The notes under the pieces are model-generated. The model saw nothing but the letters and a program-made list of their open reading frames with translations, was not told where the DNA came from and did no database searches. Of a DNA stretch of 55,915 nucleotides, positions 29,258 through 40,912 are shown in pieces. Each line of letters opens with the position of its first letter. The first letter of the stretch is position 1. The DNA lies in NCBI RefSeq assembly GCF_017498065.1, contig NZ_JAGDFX010000022.1:1-55915 (forward strand). The letters run 5' to 3'. This DNA is from Oceanisphaera pacifica (GTDB taxonomy: Bacteria; Pseudomonadota; Gammaproteobacteria; Enterobacterales; Aeromonadaceae). The position numbers and the translations under genes were made by a program.

Positions 29258-30631
29258 ATGCCCAATACTTCTCCCCTACCCTTTACGCCCGAACTGCTCT
29301 CGCCTGCGGGCAGCTTAAAAAACATGCGTTATGCCTTTGCCTATGGTGCAGATGCCGTGTATGCCGGCCAACCGCGTTATTCACTGCGAGTGCGTAATAA
29401 CGAGTTTAATCATGAAAACCTACAAATAGGCATTAACGAAGCCCATGCTTTGGGTAAAAAGTTTTATGTGGTGGTTAATATTCAACCCCATAATGCCAAG
29501 TTAAAAACCTTTATTCGCGATATGAAACCCGTGATAGACATGGGACCAGATGCCTTAATTATGTCTGATCCTGGGTTAATAATGTTGGTGCGTGAGCATT
29601 TTCCTGAAGTAACCATTCATCTGTCGGTACAAGCGAATGCCGTTAACTGGGCTTCGGTTAAATTTTGGCAAGACTATGGCATTGAACGTGTTATTTTATC
29701 TCGCGAACTCTCATTAGAAGAAATTGAAGAGATTCGAGCCCAATGCCCCAAGGTCGAATTAGAAGTCTTTGTGCATGGTGCTTTGTGCATGGCTTATTCA
29801 GGCCGCTGCTTACTCTCGGGCTATATTAATAAACGCGACCCTAACCAGGGCACTTGTACCAATGCTTGTCGTTGGGAATATAAAGTACATGATGCCAAAG
29901 AAGACGATGCCGGCCAAATTGTGCATCAGCAAGAACCCATAATGGTGCAACAAGTCGACCCAGCCGAAGACGCTCCCGCCGCGCCTACCCTAGGCATAGG
30001 TGCCCCTTATGAGCATCCGGTATTACTAGAAGAGAGTAATAGACCCGGTGAGTATATGGCGGCTTATGAAGACGAGCACGGCACTTATATAATGAACTCC
30101 AAAGATTTGCGTGCGGTACAATATGTCGAGCGGTTAACACAGATGGGCGTACATTCATTAAAAATTGAAGGCCGTACTAAGTCTTTTTACTATGTGGCTC
30201 GTACCGCTCAGGTTTATCGCAAAGCTATTGATGATGCTGTGACGGGTAAACCCTTTGATGCCAGCCTAATGAGCACCTTAGAAAACTTAGCTCATCGTGG
30301 TTATACCGAAGGTTTTTTAAAGCGTCATGCGCACAGTGATTACCAAAACTACGAAACCGGACATTCGGTTTCTAGCCAGCAGCAATTTGTGGGGGATATC
30401 ACTCGCCGCGATGGTGATTGGGTAGAAGTTGAGGTAAAAAATAAGTTTATGGTGGGCGATCAGTTAGAGCTTATGACCCCTGCTGGCAATATTAGCTTCA
30501 CCTTAGAGCAGATCAAAAATCGCAAGGGCGAATACGTTGAGGTGGCGCCTGGCAGTGGCCATGTGGTGTATATTCCACTGGCTCAAGAAGTAGACGCCGA
30601 CTTTGCTATTCTACTGCGCCATTTACGCTAA
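29258..30631 (+). CDS. trhP: tRNA 5-hydroxyuridine-34 synthesis protein, U32 peptidase family
   Basis: 457 residues (YegQ/TrhP). In E. coli TrhP is required with prephenate-derived chemistry for hydroxylation of wobble uridine 34. The U32 signature is E-V-F-V-H-G-A-L-C-M-A-Y-S-G-R-C with further Cys in G-T-C-T-N-A-C-R-W, positioned like iron-sulfur ligands. A variable acidic/Pro-Ala loop lies at about 215-265, and the C-terminal domain begins about 385. It is monocistronic, converging with pnp. Confidence 0.93.
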   Translation: MPNTSPLPFTPELLSPAGSLKNMRYAFAYGADAVYAGQPRYSLRVRNNEFNHENLQIGINEAHALGKKFYVVVNIQPHNAKLKTFIRDMKPVIDMGPDALIMSDPGLIMLVREHFPEVTIHLSVQANAVNWASVKFWQDYGIERVILSRELSLEEIEEIRAQCPKVELEVFVHGALCMAYSGRCLLSGYINKRDPNQGTCTNACRWEYKVHDAKEDDAGQIVHQQEPIMVQQVDPAEDAPAAPTLGIGAPYEHPVLLEESNRPGEYMAAYEDEHGTYIMNSKDLRAVQYVERLTQMGVHSLKIEGRTKSFYYVARTAQVYRKAIDDAVTGKPFDASLMSTLENLAHRGYTEGFLKRHAHSDYQNYETGHSVSSQQQFVGDITRRDGDWVEVEVKNKFMVGDQLELMTPAGNISFTLEQIKNRKGEYVEVAPGSGHVVYIPLAQEVDADFAILLRHLR

Positions 30632-30650
30632 ACCTTACTCTGCGCCCATA

Positions 30651-30680
30651 AAAAAGCCGAGACCTTAGTCTCGGCTTTTT
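30651..30680. terminator. Bidirectional terminator between trhP and pnp
   Basis: AAAAAGCCGAGAC-CTTA-GTCTCGGCTTTTT, flanked by T runs in both directions. Confidence 0.9.
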
Positions 30681-30704
30681 TGTTCATATTAAACACGGCG
30701 AGTA

Positions 30705-32948
30705 TTACTCGACTGGTTTTTCTTGTTCAGCCGGTGCTGTGGCTTCTGCTTGAGCTGGTGCAGAAGTAGAAGCTTTCACTGTTTCATCCGCTGGGGCAGC
30801 AGTTTCAACTACTGGCTCAGCGGCAGCTTCAGTTACTGGAGCTTCTGGCGTTTCAGGTGCGGCTTCAGGTTCTTTCGCTTCTTTAATCGATAAGCGAATG
30901 CGACCTTGGCGGTCAACTTCTAACACCTTCACCTTAACGCTGTCACCCACACTCAAATGATCCGATACGTTTTTAACACGTTCTTCGGTAATTTGAGAAA
31001 TATGCACCAAGCCATCTTTGCCAGGCAAAATATTCACAAAGGCGCCAAAGTCGGCTAAACGCACCACCTGACCTTGGTAAATGGTGCCCGGCTCAACTTC
31101 TGCAGTCAGTTGTTGAATACGAGTGATAGCAAGTTTAGCCGCTTCACCGTCTGTGGCGGCAATTTTAACGGTACCATTGTCGTCTAGTTCAATAGTGGTG
31201 CCGGTTTCTTCGGTTAGCGCACGAATGGTGGCACCGCCTTTACCGATCACATCACGAATTTTCTCGGGCTTGATCTTAATGATATGAATACGAGGCGCAA
31301 AATCAGAGATATCTTCACGAGGTGCTTGAAGTGCACCGTCCATGACATCAAGAATATGCAAACGTGCGTTGCGAGCCTGCTTAAGGGCTTTTTCCATGAT
31401 GTCTTTGGTGATGCCTTCAATTTTTATGTCCATTTGCAACGCAGTAATGCCTTGCTTAGTACCGGCCACTTTAAAGTCCATATCACCAAGGTGATCTTCA
31501 TCGCCTAAAATATCAGACAAGACTACATAGTCTTCGCCTTCTTTTACCAAGCCCATGGCAATGCCCGCCACAGAAGCTTTAATAGGAACACCTGCATCCA
31601 TAAGTGCTAATGAGGTACCACAAACAGAAGCCATAGAAGAAGAGCCGTTAGACTCGGTAATTTCTGAAACGACACGCACTGTGTATGGGAATACATCGGC
31701 ACCTGGCATAACAGCGGCTACGCCACGCTTAGCCAAACGACCATGACCAATTTCACGGCGTTTAGGGCTGCCCACCATGCCGGTTTCACCCACACAATAA
31801 GGAGGGAAGTTATAATGCAGCATAAAGCGATTGGTGCGAGCACCGGTTAGCTCATCAATCATTTGTGCGTCGCGCTCTGTACCCAGAGTCGCCGTTACTA
31901 ACGATTGAGTTTCACCACGGGTAAACAAAGATGAACCATGGGTGCGAGGTAGCAAGCCGGTTGCCACATTGAGTGCGCGTATCATATCGGGTTCACGACC
32001 ATCAATACGCGGCTCACCGCGTACTACACGGCCTCGTACAATTTGCTTTTCAAGCTCGCCAAGTTGCTCATATACTTCTTTAGCACTTAAATCACCATCA
32101 TTGGCCAGCACAGCACTCACGGCTTGACCTTTAATGACATTAATCGCATCACGACGTTCTGTTTTATCGGTAATACGATACGCATTGCCCAGATCTTCTG
32201 TCGCCAACTCTGCCACTTGTGCTTTAAGGGCGGTATTTTCAACTTTTGGCTGCCAGTTCCACGCAGGCGTGGCCACTTCAGCGGCAAATTCTTTAATCGC
32301 CTGAATGGCAGTATTTAATTGCTCGTGACCATAGACTACGGCACCCAACATCACGTCTTCTGGTAAAATATTTGCTTCAGATTCTACCATTAGTACGGCG
32401 TTTTCAGTTCCCGCCACCACTAAGTCTAGTTCGCTGTTTTCCAGCTCACTGACACTTGGGTTAAGCACATACTCGCCATTCATATAACCCACGCGTGCGG
32501 CACCAATAGGGCCGGCAAACGGCATACCTGAAATAGCCAGCGCCGCTGAGGTTCCCAACAATGAAATAATATCTGGGGCAACTTCAGGATTAACCGACAC
32601 CACAGTTGCGATAATCTGAACTTCATTTTTGAACCCATCGGGAAACAAAGGACGGATCGGACGGTCAATTAACCGTGATGTCAGTGTTTCGCCTTCCGTA
32701 GGGCGGCCTTCACGCTTAAAAAAGCTACCAGGAATACGGCCAGCGGCATAGGTACGCTCTTGGTAGTTGACGGTTAGCGGAAAAAAGTCTTTGCTTTCAT
32801 CGGCTTGGCGCTTGCCAACCACAGTCACTAATACAGCAGTATCACCGATGCTGGCCATTACTGCACCAGTAGCCTGGCGGGCAATCACACCCGTTTCAAG
32901 CGTTACCGTATGTTCACCATACTGGAAAGTTTTTACGATAGGATTCAC
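30705..32948 (-). CDS. pnp: Polynucleotide phosphorylase
   Basis: 747 residues (E. coli 711). A phosphorolytic 3'-5' exoribonuclease and degradosome component. Two RNase PH domains flank a helical linker (catalytic region around M-D-F-K-V-A-G-T and [10 protein letters not shown]). The KH domain has [10 protein letters not shown], and the S1 domain includes [10 protein letters not shown]. The last 50 residues are an Ala/Pro/Glu-rich tail longer than in E. coli. It follows rpsO with a terminator between; E. coli autoregulates pnp through RNase III cleavage of this leader, but I did not find the exact hairpin. Confidence 0.98.
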   Translation of the reverse strand: MNPIVKTFQYGEHTVTLETGVIARQATGAVMASIGDTAVLVTVVGKRQADESKDFFPLTVNYQERTYAAGRIPGSFFKREGRPTEGETLTSRLIDRPIRPLFPDGFKNEVQIIATVVSVNPEVAPDIISLLGTSAALAISGMPFAGPIGAARVGYMNGEYVLNPSVSELENSELDLVVAGTENAVLMVESEANILPEDVMLGAVVYGHEQLNTAIQAIKEFAAEVATPAWNWQPKVENTALKAQVAELATEDLGNAYRITDKTERRDAINVIKGQAVSAVLANDGDLSAKEVYEQLGELEKQIVRGRVVRGEPRIDGREPDMIRALNVATGLLPRTHGSSLFTRGETQSLVTATLGTERDAQMIDELTGARTNRFMLHYNFPPYCVGETGMVGSPKRREIGHGRLAKRGVAAVMPGADVFPYTVRVVSEITESNGSSSMASVCGTSLALMDAGVPIKASVAGIAMGLVKEGEDYVVLSDILGDEDHLGDMDFKVAGTKQGITALQMDIKIEGITKDIMEKALKQARNARLHILDVMDGALQAPREDISDFAPRIHIIKIKPEKIRDVIGKGGATIRALTEETGTTIELDDNGTVKIAATDGEAAKLAITRIQQLTAEVEPGTIYQGQVVRLADFGAFVNILPGKDGLVHISQITEERVKNVSDHLSVGDSVKVKVLEVDRQGRIRLSIKEAKEPEAAPETPEAPVTEAAAEPVVETAAPADETVKASTSAPAQAEATAPAEQEKPVE

Positions 32949-33053
32949 GTTGTAGATTCCTTAATATATTTAATCTTTTAATTTAGCCATACAGTATACT
33001 TTATTATCGATTAAAGCACAGCGCGGCCGTCATCAGAGTCGAAAATCAGGCAA

Positions 33054-33080
33054 CAAAAAAGGGCCCTAAGGCCCTTTTTA
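33054..33080 (-). terminator. rpsO terminator
   Basis: AAAAAGGGCC-CTAA-GGCCCTTTTT, 20 bases past the rpsO stop and upstream of pnp. Readthrough would be needed for an rpsO-pnp transcript. Confidence 0.85.
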
Positions 33081-33098
33081 TTAAACTGAATGTGTCGA

Positions 33099-33368
33099 TT
33101 AACGACGCAGACCCAGTTTAGCGATCAGTGCACTGTAACGCGCAACGTCTTTACGCTTTAGGTAGTCCAGCAAGCTACGACGCTGGGATACCATGCGCAG
33201 CAGACCACGACGGCTGTGATGATCATGGATGTGCTGCTTAAAGTGACCTTGCAGGTGGTTGATTTGTGCGCTTAGCAGAGCAACCTGAACTTCAGGTGAA
33301 CCTGTATCGCCTTCAGCACGTGCATGGTCAGCAACAATTTGGGCTTTAGTTTCAGCGTTTAGTGACAT
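33099..33368 (-). CDS. rpsO: 30S ribosomal protein S15
   Basis: 89 residues, exactly the E. coli length. It binds the central domain of 16S rRNA early in 30S assembly. The [15 protein letters not shown] core and C-terminal L-G-L-R-R are conserved. The start at 33368 follows GGAGT. The frame is open 23 codons further upstream, through the promoter region, which is not translated in the family. Confidence 0.97.
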   Translation of the reverse strand: MSLNAETKAQIVADHARAEGDTGSPEVQVALLSAQINHLQGHFKQHIHDHHSRRGLLRMVSQRRSLLDYLKRKDVARYSALIAKLGLRR

Positions 33369-33435
33369 CTTTTGTACTCCAAAGAGATGAATGATTTTCC
33401 AGCCGATCACTAATTCAGCAGGAAGCGAGCTGCGC

Positions 33436-33463
33436 ATTCTACCAGTTAAGCCGGTGTTGGCAA
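33436..33463 (-). promoter_or_regulatory. rpsO promoter
   Basis: TTGCCA (33463-33458), 16-base spacer, TAGAAT (33441-33436), about 68 bases before the S15 start codon. Confidence 0.55.
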
Positions 33464-33519
33464 CCAGAAAATAGCGTTACCAACAAATGAATGACTGCAC
33501 GGTCGCAAGGATCAAAAAA

Positions 33520-33780
33520 ATTTACAACAGAACCCACAGAAGAACACGGAAAAATAAAGATAAGTTCAAAAATATATTCTATTTTTAAGACCTAAAGTAT
33601 CGCGGTAATCCTGAAGCCAAATCAAATGTAGCTCTTTGTCATCTTTAGCGCTGACCGCTTGGTTATCGGCCAACACTCAGCTACAGACTACCCTAATGGC
33701 TTGCTCTTACCAATAAAATATCTTAGTAATTTTCGCTCTTATCTCAGCTTAATTTTTCCGTGGATTCCGTTGCGAAGGAG
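33520..33780. repeat. Degenerate inverted-repeat element upstream of rpsO
   Basis: The left part (CACGGAAAAATAAAG, 33539-33553) and the right part read inward (CACGGAAAAATTAAG) form an inverted pair about 200 bases apart. Related pieces are at 24672-24785 and 52011-52036. Together with the rpsO promoter this accounts for most of the 424-base space between rpsO and truB; I see no gene in it. Confidence 0.5.
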
Positions 33781-33792
33781 CTCTAAGGTCTA

Positions 33793-34728
33793 TTAACGGA
33801 TCAGACGTTTAGGGGCAACTTTGCCATCGTCATCAATTTCGCCCACACCAATAAAGCGACGCTCTTCGCCCACTGTCATTCTTACCTGTCCCTCAAGCGG
33901 TGCACCTGAGACTTGAACCGCTTGGCCGTGAAGAATATAACCGGCAACCAACTCAGACATATTCACTTCCACAAGGCTAGCAACGGCGGTGTCCATGGGT
34001 AGCAAAAGCGGGTCTAGCTCAAGGCGAGGTAATATTTCTTGCTCGCGACAATCAGCTAACATACGGTCTAGCTGTTCAAGTGTCACCATACGCTCTGTGG
34101 GATAAGTGGCAACCGCTAAGCGACGTAATACCGCCACATGCGCCCCACAACCCAGAGCTTCACCAAGATCATCAACAATGGTACGAATATAGGTGCCTTT
34201 ACTGCAGTGCACCTCTAACTCAACTTCATCCTCGTCAAAGCGTATCAACGTCAGCTCATACACAGTGATCGGACGTGACTCTCGAGGCACCTCTATGCCT
34301 TCGCGAGCATATTGATATAACGGCTTTCCTTGATACTTCAGCGCCGAATACATAGAAGGAATTTGCTCACTTTGACCACGAAATGGCTCCAGTGCCGCAG
34401 CTAATTCTTGTTCCGTTACATTAACCGGCCTCGTTTCCACCACTTCGCCATCGGCATCGCTAGTATTAGTACGCTGCCCTAGTTTAGCGACCACACGGTA
34501 ACGCTTATCGGCTTCCAGTAAGAACTGCGAAAATTTAGTCGCCTCACCTAAGCAAATGGGCAGCATACCGGTGGCTAAGGGATCCAATGCTCCCGTATGT
34601 CCGGCTTTAGCCGCAGCATAAATACGCTTAACCTGCTGTAATGCATCATTAGAAGTAATGCCAGCAGGCTTATCTAATAACAAGATGCCGTCTACTTCAC
34701 GGCCACGAAATCGACGCTGACGCCCCAT
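33793..34728 (-). CDS. truB: tRNA pseudouridine-55 synthase
   Basis: 311 residues (E. coli 314). It makes pseudouridine 55 in the T-loop of nearly all tRNAs. Catalytic Asp49 lies in [21 protein letters not shown] and the C-terminal PUA-like domain are recognisable. It is two bases downstream of rbfA, as in most gammaproteobacteria. Confidence 0.96.
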   Translation of the reverse strand: MGRQRRFRGREVDGILLLDKPAGITSNDALQQVKRIYAAAKAGHTGALDPLATGMLPICLGEATKFSQFLLEADKRYRVVAKLGQRTNTSDADGEVVETRPVNVTEQELAAALEPFRGQSEQIPSMYSALKYQGKPLYQYAREGIEVPRESRPITVYELTLIRFDEDEVELEVHCSKGTYIRTIVDDLGEALGCGAHVAVLRRLAVATYPTERMVTLEQLDRMLADCREQEILPRLELDPLLLPMDTAVASLVEVNMSELVAGYILHGQAVQVSGAPLEGQVRMTVGEERRFIGVGEIDDDGKVAPKRLIR

Positions 34729-34730
34729 GG

Positions 34731-35147
34731 TTAATCCTTATTCTCTTGTTCTTGATCGTCTTCACTGCGCCCGCTTTCTTTTATCCGGCGATTATCTTCA
34801 GCAATGGTATTAGACACCAAGCTTGAGATACGCACCCCTTCTACTAGGCTCTGATCATAAGCAAAGCGTAGCTCTGGTGTAATACGCAGCCGCATTGCTT
34901 TACCCACAAGCGAGCGAATAAAACCACTGGCATCTTGTAACACCTTCATGCCTTCGGCAATTTTACTCGGATCATTTTCTAAGAAGGTGACAAAGACTTT
35001 GGCATAACTTAAGTCTTTTGATAAATCGACACCTGATACGGTGACCAATTTAAGACGGTCATCTTTAATTTCCCGCTGCAGGATCATCGCTATTTCTTTT
35101 TGCAATTCCTGACCAACCCGGCGGGCACGGCTAAATTCTTTTGCCAT
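34731..35147 (-). CDS. rbfA: 30S ribosome-binding factor A
   Basis: 138 residues with a KH-type fold, needed for late 16S 5' processing and cold adaptation. The family pattern [14 protein letters not shown] and F-V-T-F-L-E-N-D is present, with an acidic/charged C-terminal tail ([10 protein letters not shown]). It lies between infB and truB. Confidence 0.95.
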   Translation of the reverse strand: MAKEFSRARRVGQELQKEIAMILQREIKDDRLKLVTVSGVDLSKDLSYAKVFVTFLENDPSKIAEGMKVLQDASGFIRSLVGKAMRLRITPELRFAYDQSLVEGVRISSLVSNTIAEDNRRIKESGRSEDDQEQENKD

Positions 35148-35164
35148 AATGCTGTTATCCCATT

Positions 35165-35188
35165 AAAAAAGGAGCCTTTAGGCCCCTT
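35165..35188 (-). terminator. Possible attenuator between infB and rbfA
   Basis: GGGGCC-TAAA-GGCTCC imperfect hairpin followed on the minus strand by six T, inside the 126-base infB-rbfA gap. A second inverted pair (GACGCC/GGCGTC, about 35240-35268) lies nearer infB. Confidence 0.5.
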
Positions 35189-35273
35189 AATATTAAATTA
35201 GGTGACAAAAGAGTAGCAGCTTTACAAGCTATACTCTTTCGACGCCCAGCATAACTGAGCGTCGGCGTCGCCC

Positions 35274-37973
35274 TTATAGGGTGCGCTGTACTTCTACAAT
35301 TTGGAAGACTTCTATTTGGTCGCCCGTACGTACGTCATTGTAGTTTTTAACGGCGATACCACATTCCATGCCATTACGCACTTCTTGCACATCGTCTTTA
35401 AAGCGACGCAGTGATTCAAGCTCACCTTCATAGATAACCACGTTATCACGCAGCACTCGAATCGGATTACTGCGCTTAACGTTACCTTCGGTAACCATAC
35501 AACCGGCCACAGCACCAAACTTAGGCGAGCGGAATACGTCACGTACTTCAGCAAGACCAATAATCTCTTGCTTAAATTCAGGTGCCAGCATACCGGTCAT
35601 AGCCAGCTTCACTTCATCAAGCAGCTCATAAATCACGCTGTAGTAACGCAAGTCGATGTCTTCTGCTTCAATCATTTTACGTGCAGAGGCATCGGCACGT
35701 ACGTTAAAGCCTAAGATAATCGCATTAGAAGCCGCCGCTAAGCTTACGTCAGTACCGGTAATACCGCCTACACCAGAACCAATGATCTTCACTTTCACTT
35801 CGTCAGTGGACAGCTTTTGTAGTGAATCAGCAATGGCTTCAATAGAACCTTGTACATCAGCTTTCAGTACTAGGTTCACTTCAGCAACTTGGCCTTCTTC
35901 CATGTTAGCAAACATGTTTTCAAGCTTAGCAGTTTGCTGACGTGCCAGCTTCACATCACGGAACTTACCTTGACGATACAGCGCTACTTCACGGGCTTTT
36001 TTCTCATCGCGTACTACTGTGGCTTCATCACCCGCCGCAGGTACACCAGATAAACCTAAAATTTCTACCGGAATAGAAGGCCCTGCCGTTTTCACATCAC
36101 GACCTAGCTCATCACGCATCGCACGTACTCGGCCATACTCTAAGCCACACAATACGATGTCACCTTGGTTCAGCGTACCTTCTTGCACCAAGATAGTCGC
36201 AACCGGGCCACGACCTTTATCAAGGCGAGACTCAATGACCACGCCCGATGCCATGCCTTCGCGTATTGCTTTTAGCTCTAGTACTTCTGCTTGTAGCAAT
36301 ACTGACTCGAGTAGCTCATCAATGCCATCACCGGTTTTAGCCGAGATATAAGCAAAAATGTTTTCACCGCCCCAGTCTTCAGACATAACACCGTGTTGAG
36401 CCAGCTCATTTTTAACACGATCAATATCTGCTTCTGGTTTATCCATCTTGTTTACGGCAACAATGAGTGGCACTTCAGCGGCTTTCGCGTGCTGAATGGC
36501 TTCCACTGTTTGCGGCATAACACCATCGTCTGCTGCCACCACCAAGATAACAATATCGGTAGCGCTTGCACCACGTGCACGCATTGAGGTAAAGGCGGCG
36601 TGACCTGGGGTATCTAGGAACGTAATAGAACCATTGTCGGTATCTACGTGGTAAGCACCAATGTGCTGAGTAATACCACCGGCTTCGCCTGATGCGACTT
36701 TAGCGCGACGAATATAGTCAAGGGTAGAAGTTTTACCGTGATCAACGTGACCCATAATGGTAACTACGGGTGCGCGAGTTTGGCTTTCAGCATTGGTATC
36801 GCGATCAGACAATACATGCTCTTCTAACTCGTTTTCGCGGCGCAGTGTCACTTTGTGACCCATTTCTTCTGCCACTAGCTGTGCTGTCTCTTGATCAATC
36901 ACCTGATTAATGGTCGCCATGGCGCCCATTTTCATCATCACCTTGATAACAGCGGCACCCTTAACGGCCATTTTGTTTGCCAACTCAGCAACAGTAATGG
37001 TTTCGCCAATTTCAACGTCACGGTTAACCGTTTGTGCCGGCTTTTGAAAGCCATGCTTCATTGAGTTAGGCATAGACACTTTCGCGCGTTTACCTTTACG
37101 CATACGCTCATTGCGGCTTTCGCGGTTTTCACGATCTTCTTTATTTCTACCGCCTTTGCGCTTCTTGCCACCTGTGATGCGACGTGCTTTTTGCTCTTCG
37201 CTTTTATCAGCTTCGTCTTCTGCTGCTTTAGCGTGAGCATTGGTCATCACATGATAATCCGCTTGCTCTTCTGGCTTTTTCTCAGCGGCGGCTTCTTCGG
37301 CCCAGCGCTTTTCATTTTCTTCAGCCAGTTTACGCACTTCTTCCGCTTTATCTTTGGCATCTTGCTCAGCTTTGCGCAAAATTTCTTGTTCACGCTGCTG
37401 CTTTAACTTTTCTGCTTCGCTCTTCGCCATCTGGTCCACCTTTTTCTGCTCTTTGCTTTTGGGGTCTTTCCCCTGCTCTTTGGTGTTCTGAGCTTGCAGC
37501 TGAGCCTGGCGGGCTTTTTCTTCCGCGTCACGCTTGGCTTTTTCTTGTGCTTCACGTTTAGCTTTATCTTGTGCTTCACGTTTGGCTTGCTCTTCGGCTT
37601 CACGACGAGCCTGCGCTTCTGCTTCTAGACGCGCTTGCTCTTCAGCTTCCTGCTGACGCTGCTGCTCTTCAACCGCATCACGTCTTACGTAGGTTCGCTT
37701 TTTTCGTACTTCAACCTGAACAGCTTTGCTCTTTCCACCAACCACAGGCACCTTTAAGGTACTCATGGTTTTACGCTGCAACGTCATACGCTTAGGCTCT
37801 TCGGCCTGCGCACCGTGCTGCTTTTTTAAATGATTCAGCAATTCGGCCTTTTCGGTTTCCGATACGCTATCACCGGTCGTCTTTTCAATACCGGCTTCAC
37901 GAAACTGCTGTACAAGACGATCAACCGATGTGTCTATGTCGCTGGCGAGCTGCGATAATGTAACTTCTGCCAT
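35274..37973 (-). CDS. infB: Translation initiation factor IF-2
   Basis: 899 residues (E. coli 890). A GTPase that positions fMet-tRNA on the 30S subunit and promotes subunit joining. The N-terminal IF2N domain is followed by a long Lys/Glu/Ala/Arg-rich segment (about 100-320). The G domain has G-H-V-D-H-G-K-T at about 408-415, D-T-P-G-H-A-A-F and N-K-M-D-K-P. C-terminal domains bind initiator tRNA. Internal starts may yield shorter forms as in E. coli, unproven here. It lies 19 bases after nusA. Confidence 0.98.
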   Translation of the reverse strand: MAEVTLSQLASDIDTSVDRLVQQFREAGIEKTTGDSVSETEKAELLNHLKKQHGAQAEEPKRMTLQRKTMSTLKVPVVGGKSKAVQVEVRKKRTYVRRDAVEEQQRQQEAEEQARLEAEAQARREAEEQAKREAQDKAKREAQEKAKRDAEEKARQAQLQAQNTKEQGKDPKSKEQKKVDQMAKSEAEKLKQQREQEILRKAEQDAKDKAEEVRKLAEENEKRWAEEAAAEKKPEEQADYHVMTNAHAKAAEDEADKSEEQKARRITGGKKRKGGRNKEDRENRESRNERMRKGKRAKVSMPNSMKHGFQKPAQTVNRDVEIGETITVAELANKMAVKGAAVIKVMMKMGAMATINQVIDQETAQLVAEEMGHKVTLRRENELEEHVLSDRDTNAESQTRAPVVTIMGHVDHGKTSTLDYIRRAKVASGEAGGITQHIGAYHVDTDNGSITFLDTPGHAAFTSMRARGASATDIVILVVAADDGVMPQTVEAIQHAKAAEVPLIVAVNKMDKPEADIDRVKNELAQHGVMSEDWGGENIFAYISAKTGDGIDELLESVLLQAEVLELKAIREGMASGVVIESRLDKGRGPVATILVQEGTLNQGDIVLCGLEYGRVRAMRDELGRDVKTAGPSIPVEILGLSGVPAAGDEATVVRDEKKAREVALYRQGKFRDVKLARQQTAKLENMFANMEEGQVAEVNLVLKADVQGSIEAIADSLQKLSTDEVKVKIIGSGVGGITGTDVSLAAASNAIILGFNVRADASARKMIEAEDIDLRYYSVIYELLDEVKLAMTGMLAPEFKQEIIGLAEVRDVFRSPKFGAVAGCMVTEGNVKRSNPIRVLRDNVVIYEGELESLRRFKDDVQEVRNGMECGIAVKNYNDVRTGDQIEVFQIVEVQRTL

Positions 37974-37992
37974 TCATTTACCTCCGCTGAAC

Positions 37993-39495
37993 TTATTCTT
38001 CGGTCTGGTCCCCAAACCAACAGATATTACGGGCCGCCATAATCAGCTCCCCGGCAAGGGTTTCATCGAGATCTTCTATTCCTTCAAGATCGTCAATCCC
38101 TTGCTCTGCCAGTTGTTCCAGATCCGTAACACCACGGGCGGCAAGCGCATAGGCCAACTCCCGGGTCATGGAGGGCAGTGCGAGCAGATCCTCTGCCGGC
38201 TCCACCCCATCGAGTGATTCTTCTTGCGCTAATGCTAATGTGGTAAGAGCTGCTTTAGCACGCTTGCGCAGCTCCTCTACCGTGTCTTCATCTAGACCTT
38301 CAACACTCAACAGTTCACTGGCAGGTACATAGGCAATTTCTTCTAATGAAGAAAAGCCTTCTGACATCAACAAACCTGCAAAGTCATCATCAATATCTAA
38401 GTTTTGCGTAAAGAGATTAATGATTTTATCACTTTCTACTTGGTGCTTGGTCTGTAAATCTTCAACCGTCATCACGTTAAGCTCCCAGCCAGTTAGCTGA
38501 GCGGCTAAACGTACGTTTTGTCCGTTACGGCCAATGGCCTGCGCCAAGTTACCCGACTCCACGGCAATATCCATAGAGTGGCTATCTTCGTCAACGATGA
38601 TGGAGGCAACATCAGCCGGCGCCATGGCGTTAATTACAAACTGTGCTGGGTTATCATCCCATAACACAATATCAACGCGCTCACCGTTCAGTTCACTCGA
38701 GACTGCTTGTACGCGAGCACCACGCATGCCTACACAGGCACCAATGGGGTCGATACGTCTGTCATTAGTTTTAACGGCTATTTTAGCGCGACTACTTGGA
38801 TCACGGGCCGCCGCCATAAGTTCGATAATTTCTTCGCCAATTTCTGGCACTTCAATACGAAATAATTCTTTCAAGAAGTCTGGGTTACTACGGCTAACGA
38901 ACAACTGAGCGCCACGCGCTTCAGGACGCACCGCGTACAATAAGCCGCGTACACGGTCACCGCTGCGCAGCGTTTCGCGAGGTAGCATATCTTCTCGAAA
39001 AATCACCGCCTCAGCGTTGTTACCCAAATCTAAAATAACGTTATCGCGGGTTGCCTTTTTAACAACACCGGTAATGATTTCGCCTTCTTGATCTTTAAAT
39101 TGCTCAACCACTTGCATACGCTCGGCTTCACGTACTTTTTGTACTATAACCTGCTTGGCTGTTTGGGTGGTGATGCGGTCAAAGGTGACGGATTCAATTT
39201 CATCTTCAACAAAGTCGCCAACTTGGATCTCAGGCTCATCAATTTGAGCTGCTTCTAGTGTTATTTCACCATAGGCATTAGTAATAGCCTCTTGGCTATC
39301 CACCACTTGCCAACGACGAAAGGTTTCAAAATCACCACTTTTACGGTCAATTTCGACACGTACAAGGATATCTCCTTCGTACTTCTTTTTAGTGGCTGTA
39401 GCTAACGCAATTTCTAGCGCTTCAAATATTTTTTCTCGTGGTAAAGCCTTTTCGTTAGAAACGGCATCGACTACCAGTAGTATTTCTTTATTCAT
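37993..39495 (-). CDS. nusA: Transcription termination/antitermination protein NusA
   Basis: 500 residues (E. coli 495). It binds RNA polymerase and nascent RNA to control pausing, termination and antitermination. It has an N-terminal polymerase-binding domain (about 1-130), an S1 domain (about 135-200) and two KH domains ([11 protein letters not shown] near 245; [10 protein letters not shown] near 320). The two C-terminal acidic repeats, also found in E. coli, bind alpha-CTD or lambda N. It sits between rimP and infB with 14- and 19-base gaps. Confidence 0.97.
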   Translation of the reverse strand: MNKEILLVVDAVSNEKALPREKIFEALEIALATATKKKYEGDILVRVEIDRKSGDFETFRRWQVVDSQEAITNAYGEITLEAAQIDEPEIQVGDFVEDEIESVTFDRITTQTAKQVIVQKVREAERMQVVEQFKDQEGEIITGVVKKATRDNVILDLGNNAEAVIFREDMLPRETLRSGDRVRGLLYAVRPEARGAQLFVSRSNPDFLKELFRIEVPEIGEEIIELMAAARDPSSRAKIAVKTNDRRIDPIGACVGMRGARVQAVSSELNGERVDIVLWDDNPAQFVINAMAPADVASIIVDEDSHSMDIAVESGNLAQAIGRNGQNVRLAAQLTGWELNVMTVEDLQTKHQVESDKIINLFTQNLDIDDDFAGLLMSEGFSSLEEIAYVPASELLSVEGLDEDTVEELRKRAKAALTTLALAQEESLDGVEPAEDLLALPSMTRELAYALAARGVTDLEQLAEQGIDDLEGIEDLDETLAGELIMAARNICWFGDQTEE

Positions 39496-39509
39496 GTCCG
39501 ACCGCCTCG

Positions 39510-39968
39510 TTAGTCAAAGTTCGGAACCAGATGTGCTTTTTGGATATTAGCGAAGGCAACAGGAAACGCAGTTCCGTCCACCTCCAGACTGATCATGGTG
39601 TCGTCTACCGACACCAAAAGCCCGCTTAATTTACGACGGTTATTCACCGCCATACGCAGAGACAGCTCAATCTGCTGACCTATAATGGCCTGATAATGCG
39701 CAGGCTTAAATAGGGGGCGAGCCATACCCGGAGAAGACACTTCCAGATCATATTCGGTAGAAATGGGATCTTCCACGTCTAACACGGCACTGACTTGTCG
39801 ACTGACGTCGGCACAATCTGTGACTTCAATACCGTTTTCATGGTCGATATATAAACGTAAAGTCGAATGCTTGCCAGCACGTACGTATTCAAGCCCGAGT
39901 AGCTCAAAGCCTAAAGCTTCAACCGGCTCTGTTAGCATCTCAGTTAATCGTTGTTCCAATGTAGCCAA
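39510..39968 (-). CDS. rimP: Ribosome maturation factor RimP
   Basis: 152 residues (E. coli 150). It assists 30S assembly and S12 incorporation. The conserved [16 protein letters not shown] and D-L-E-V-S-S-P-G motifs are present. It is the first gene of rimP-nusA-infB and follows the initiator tRNA across two terminator-like hairpins, as in the E. coli metY operon. Confidence 0.95.
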   Translation of the reverse strand: MATLEQRLTEMLTEPVEALGFELLGLEYVRAGKHSTLRLYIDHENGIEVTDCADVSRQVSAVLDVEDPISTEYDLEVSSPGMARPLFKPAHYQAIIGQQIELSLRMAVNNRRKLSGLLVSVDDTMISLEVDGTAFPVAFANIQKAHLVPNFD

Positions 39969-39986
39969 AGCTACCCCTCCGAAAAC

Positions 39987-40006
39987 AAAAAAAGGGCTCG
40001 CAGCCC
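39987..40006 (-). terminator. Terminator-like hairpin just upstream of rimP
   Basis: GGGCT-GCG-AGCCC followed on the minus strand by seven T. It is the second of two such hairpins between the initiator tRNA and rimP. Confidence 0.7.
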
Positions 40007-40051
40007 AGTGAATGTGTACCAGTATTTTCTCTGATACTAAAGTGCAGATAA

Positions 40052-40080
40052 CAAAAAGCCCCGATCATCAAATCGGGGCT
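40052..40080 (-). terminator. Terminator after the initiator tRNA
   Basis: AGCCCCGAT-TTGATG-ATCGGGGCT followed by a T run on the minus strand, about 90 bases after the tRNA 3' end. Confidence 0.8.
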
Positions 40081-40171
40081 ATTCACCTGGACCCTGACTG
40101 TTGTCTTTCGACAACCATTTACCACAAGGTTGATATTTCTTAACCCATAATTAGTGATAAATGTGAGGAAT

Positions 40172-40248
<77 letters not shown>

Positions 40249-40303
40249 TTCGAATATAAAAATTATAATTAACTTGAATTTAAAACTCAAGCCAACTTAA
40301 TTT

Positions 40304-40390
40304 TGGTGCCGTGAGCGGGACTTGAACCCGCACGCCCATACAGGCACTACCCCCTCAAGATAGCGTGTCTACCAATTCCACCACCACGGC
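40304..40390 (-). tRNA. leuU: tRNA-Leu (anticodon GAG)
   Basis: 87 nucleotides including encoded CCA, with a long variable arm (class II) and anticodon GAG in CTTGAGG. Sequence and location after secG match E. coli leuU. argG, which E. coli has between leuU and metY, is absent here; the two tRNAs are 55 bases apart. Confidence 0.96.
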
Positions 40391-40397
40391 TAAAACT

Positions 40398-40736
40398 TTA
40401 TTCTGGTACGTCGCTGTTATTGACTTCAACAGGCTCGTTACCTGGGATAACACTTTCTTGCACAGCTGGCTGAGAAAGGTCTTCCCACTCGCTTCCTTTC
40501 TGTGAGCTATTGCTGGATAAATTCCCCAAGACCAAACTCACGACAAAGAAACCGGTGGCTAACAAAGTGGTCATTTTAGTTAAAAAATTACCTGAACCAC
40601 CTGAGCCAAATACTGTATTGGAAGCACCAGCCCCAAATGAGGCACCCATATCGGCACCTTTACCTTGTTGCATTAACACTAAGCCAATCAAGCTTAATGC
40701 AATCAACAGATAAACGACTAAAAGAATTTCGTACAT
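40398..40736 (-). CDS. secG: Protein-export membrane protein SecG
   Basis: 112 residues (E. coli 110), a subunit of the SecYEG translocon. Two membrane helices (about 2-22 and 53-72) flank a Gly-rich loop, G-K-G-A-D-M-G-A-S-F-G-A-G-A. A polar C-terminal tail follows. It is transcribed ahead of tRNA-Leu with only seven bases between, so the tRNA is probably processed from the secG transcript. Confidence 0.93.
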   Translation of the reverse strand: MYEILLVVYLLIALSLIGLVLMQQGKGADMGASFGAGASNTVFGSGGSGNFLTKMTTLLATGFFVVSLVLGNLSSNSSQKGSEWEDLSQPAVQESVIPGNEPVEVNNSDVPE

Positions 40737-40761
40737 CAGCTTACCCTATGCTTGACGTCTG

Positions 40762-40795
40762 AGCCCCGCATCAGACTACTGTCCGGAGCGGGGCT
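40762..40795. other. Hairpin between glmM and secG
   Basis: AGCCCCGC (40762-40769) pairs with GCGGGGCT (40788-40795). No T run follows on the minus strand, so it may be an RNA-processing or stability element rather than a terminator. In Pseudomonas, tpiA occupies this 176-base gap. Confidence 0.4.
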
Positions 40796-40912
40796 AATAC
40801 TAACCAGACCTCTCGCTGGATACAAGCGTAATTTACAAATAATCACGCAAGTGGGCGAAAAGTCAGCAAAGTGCAGATTACATCGCCTCTTTAGTGCCGT
40901 AACGGGTGTTTC

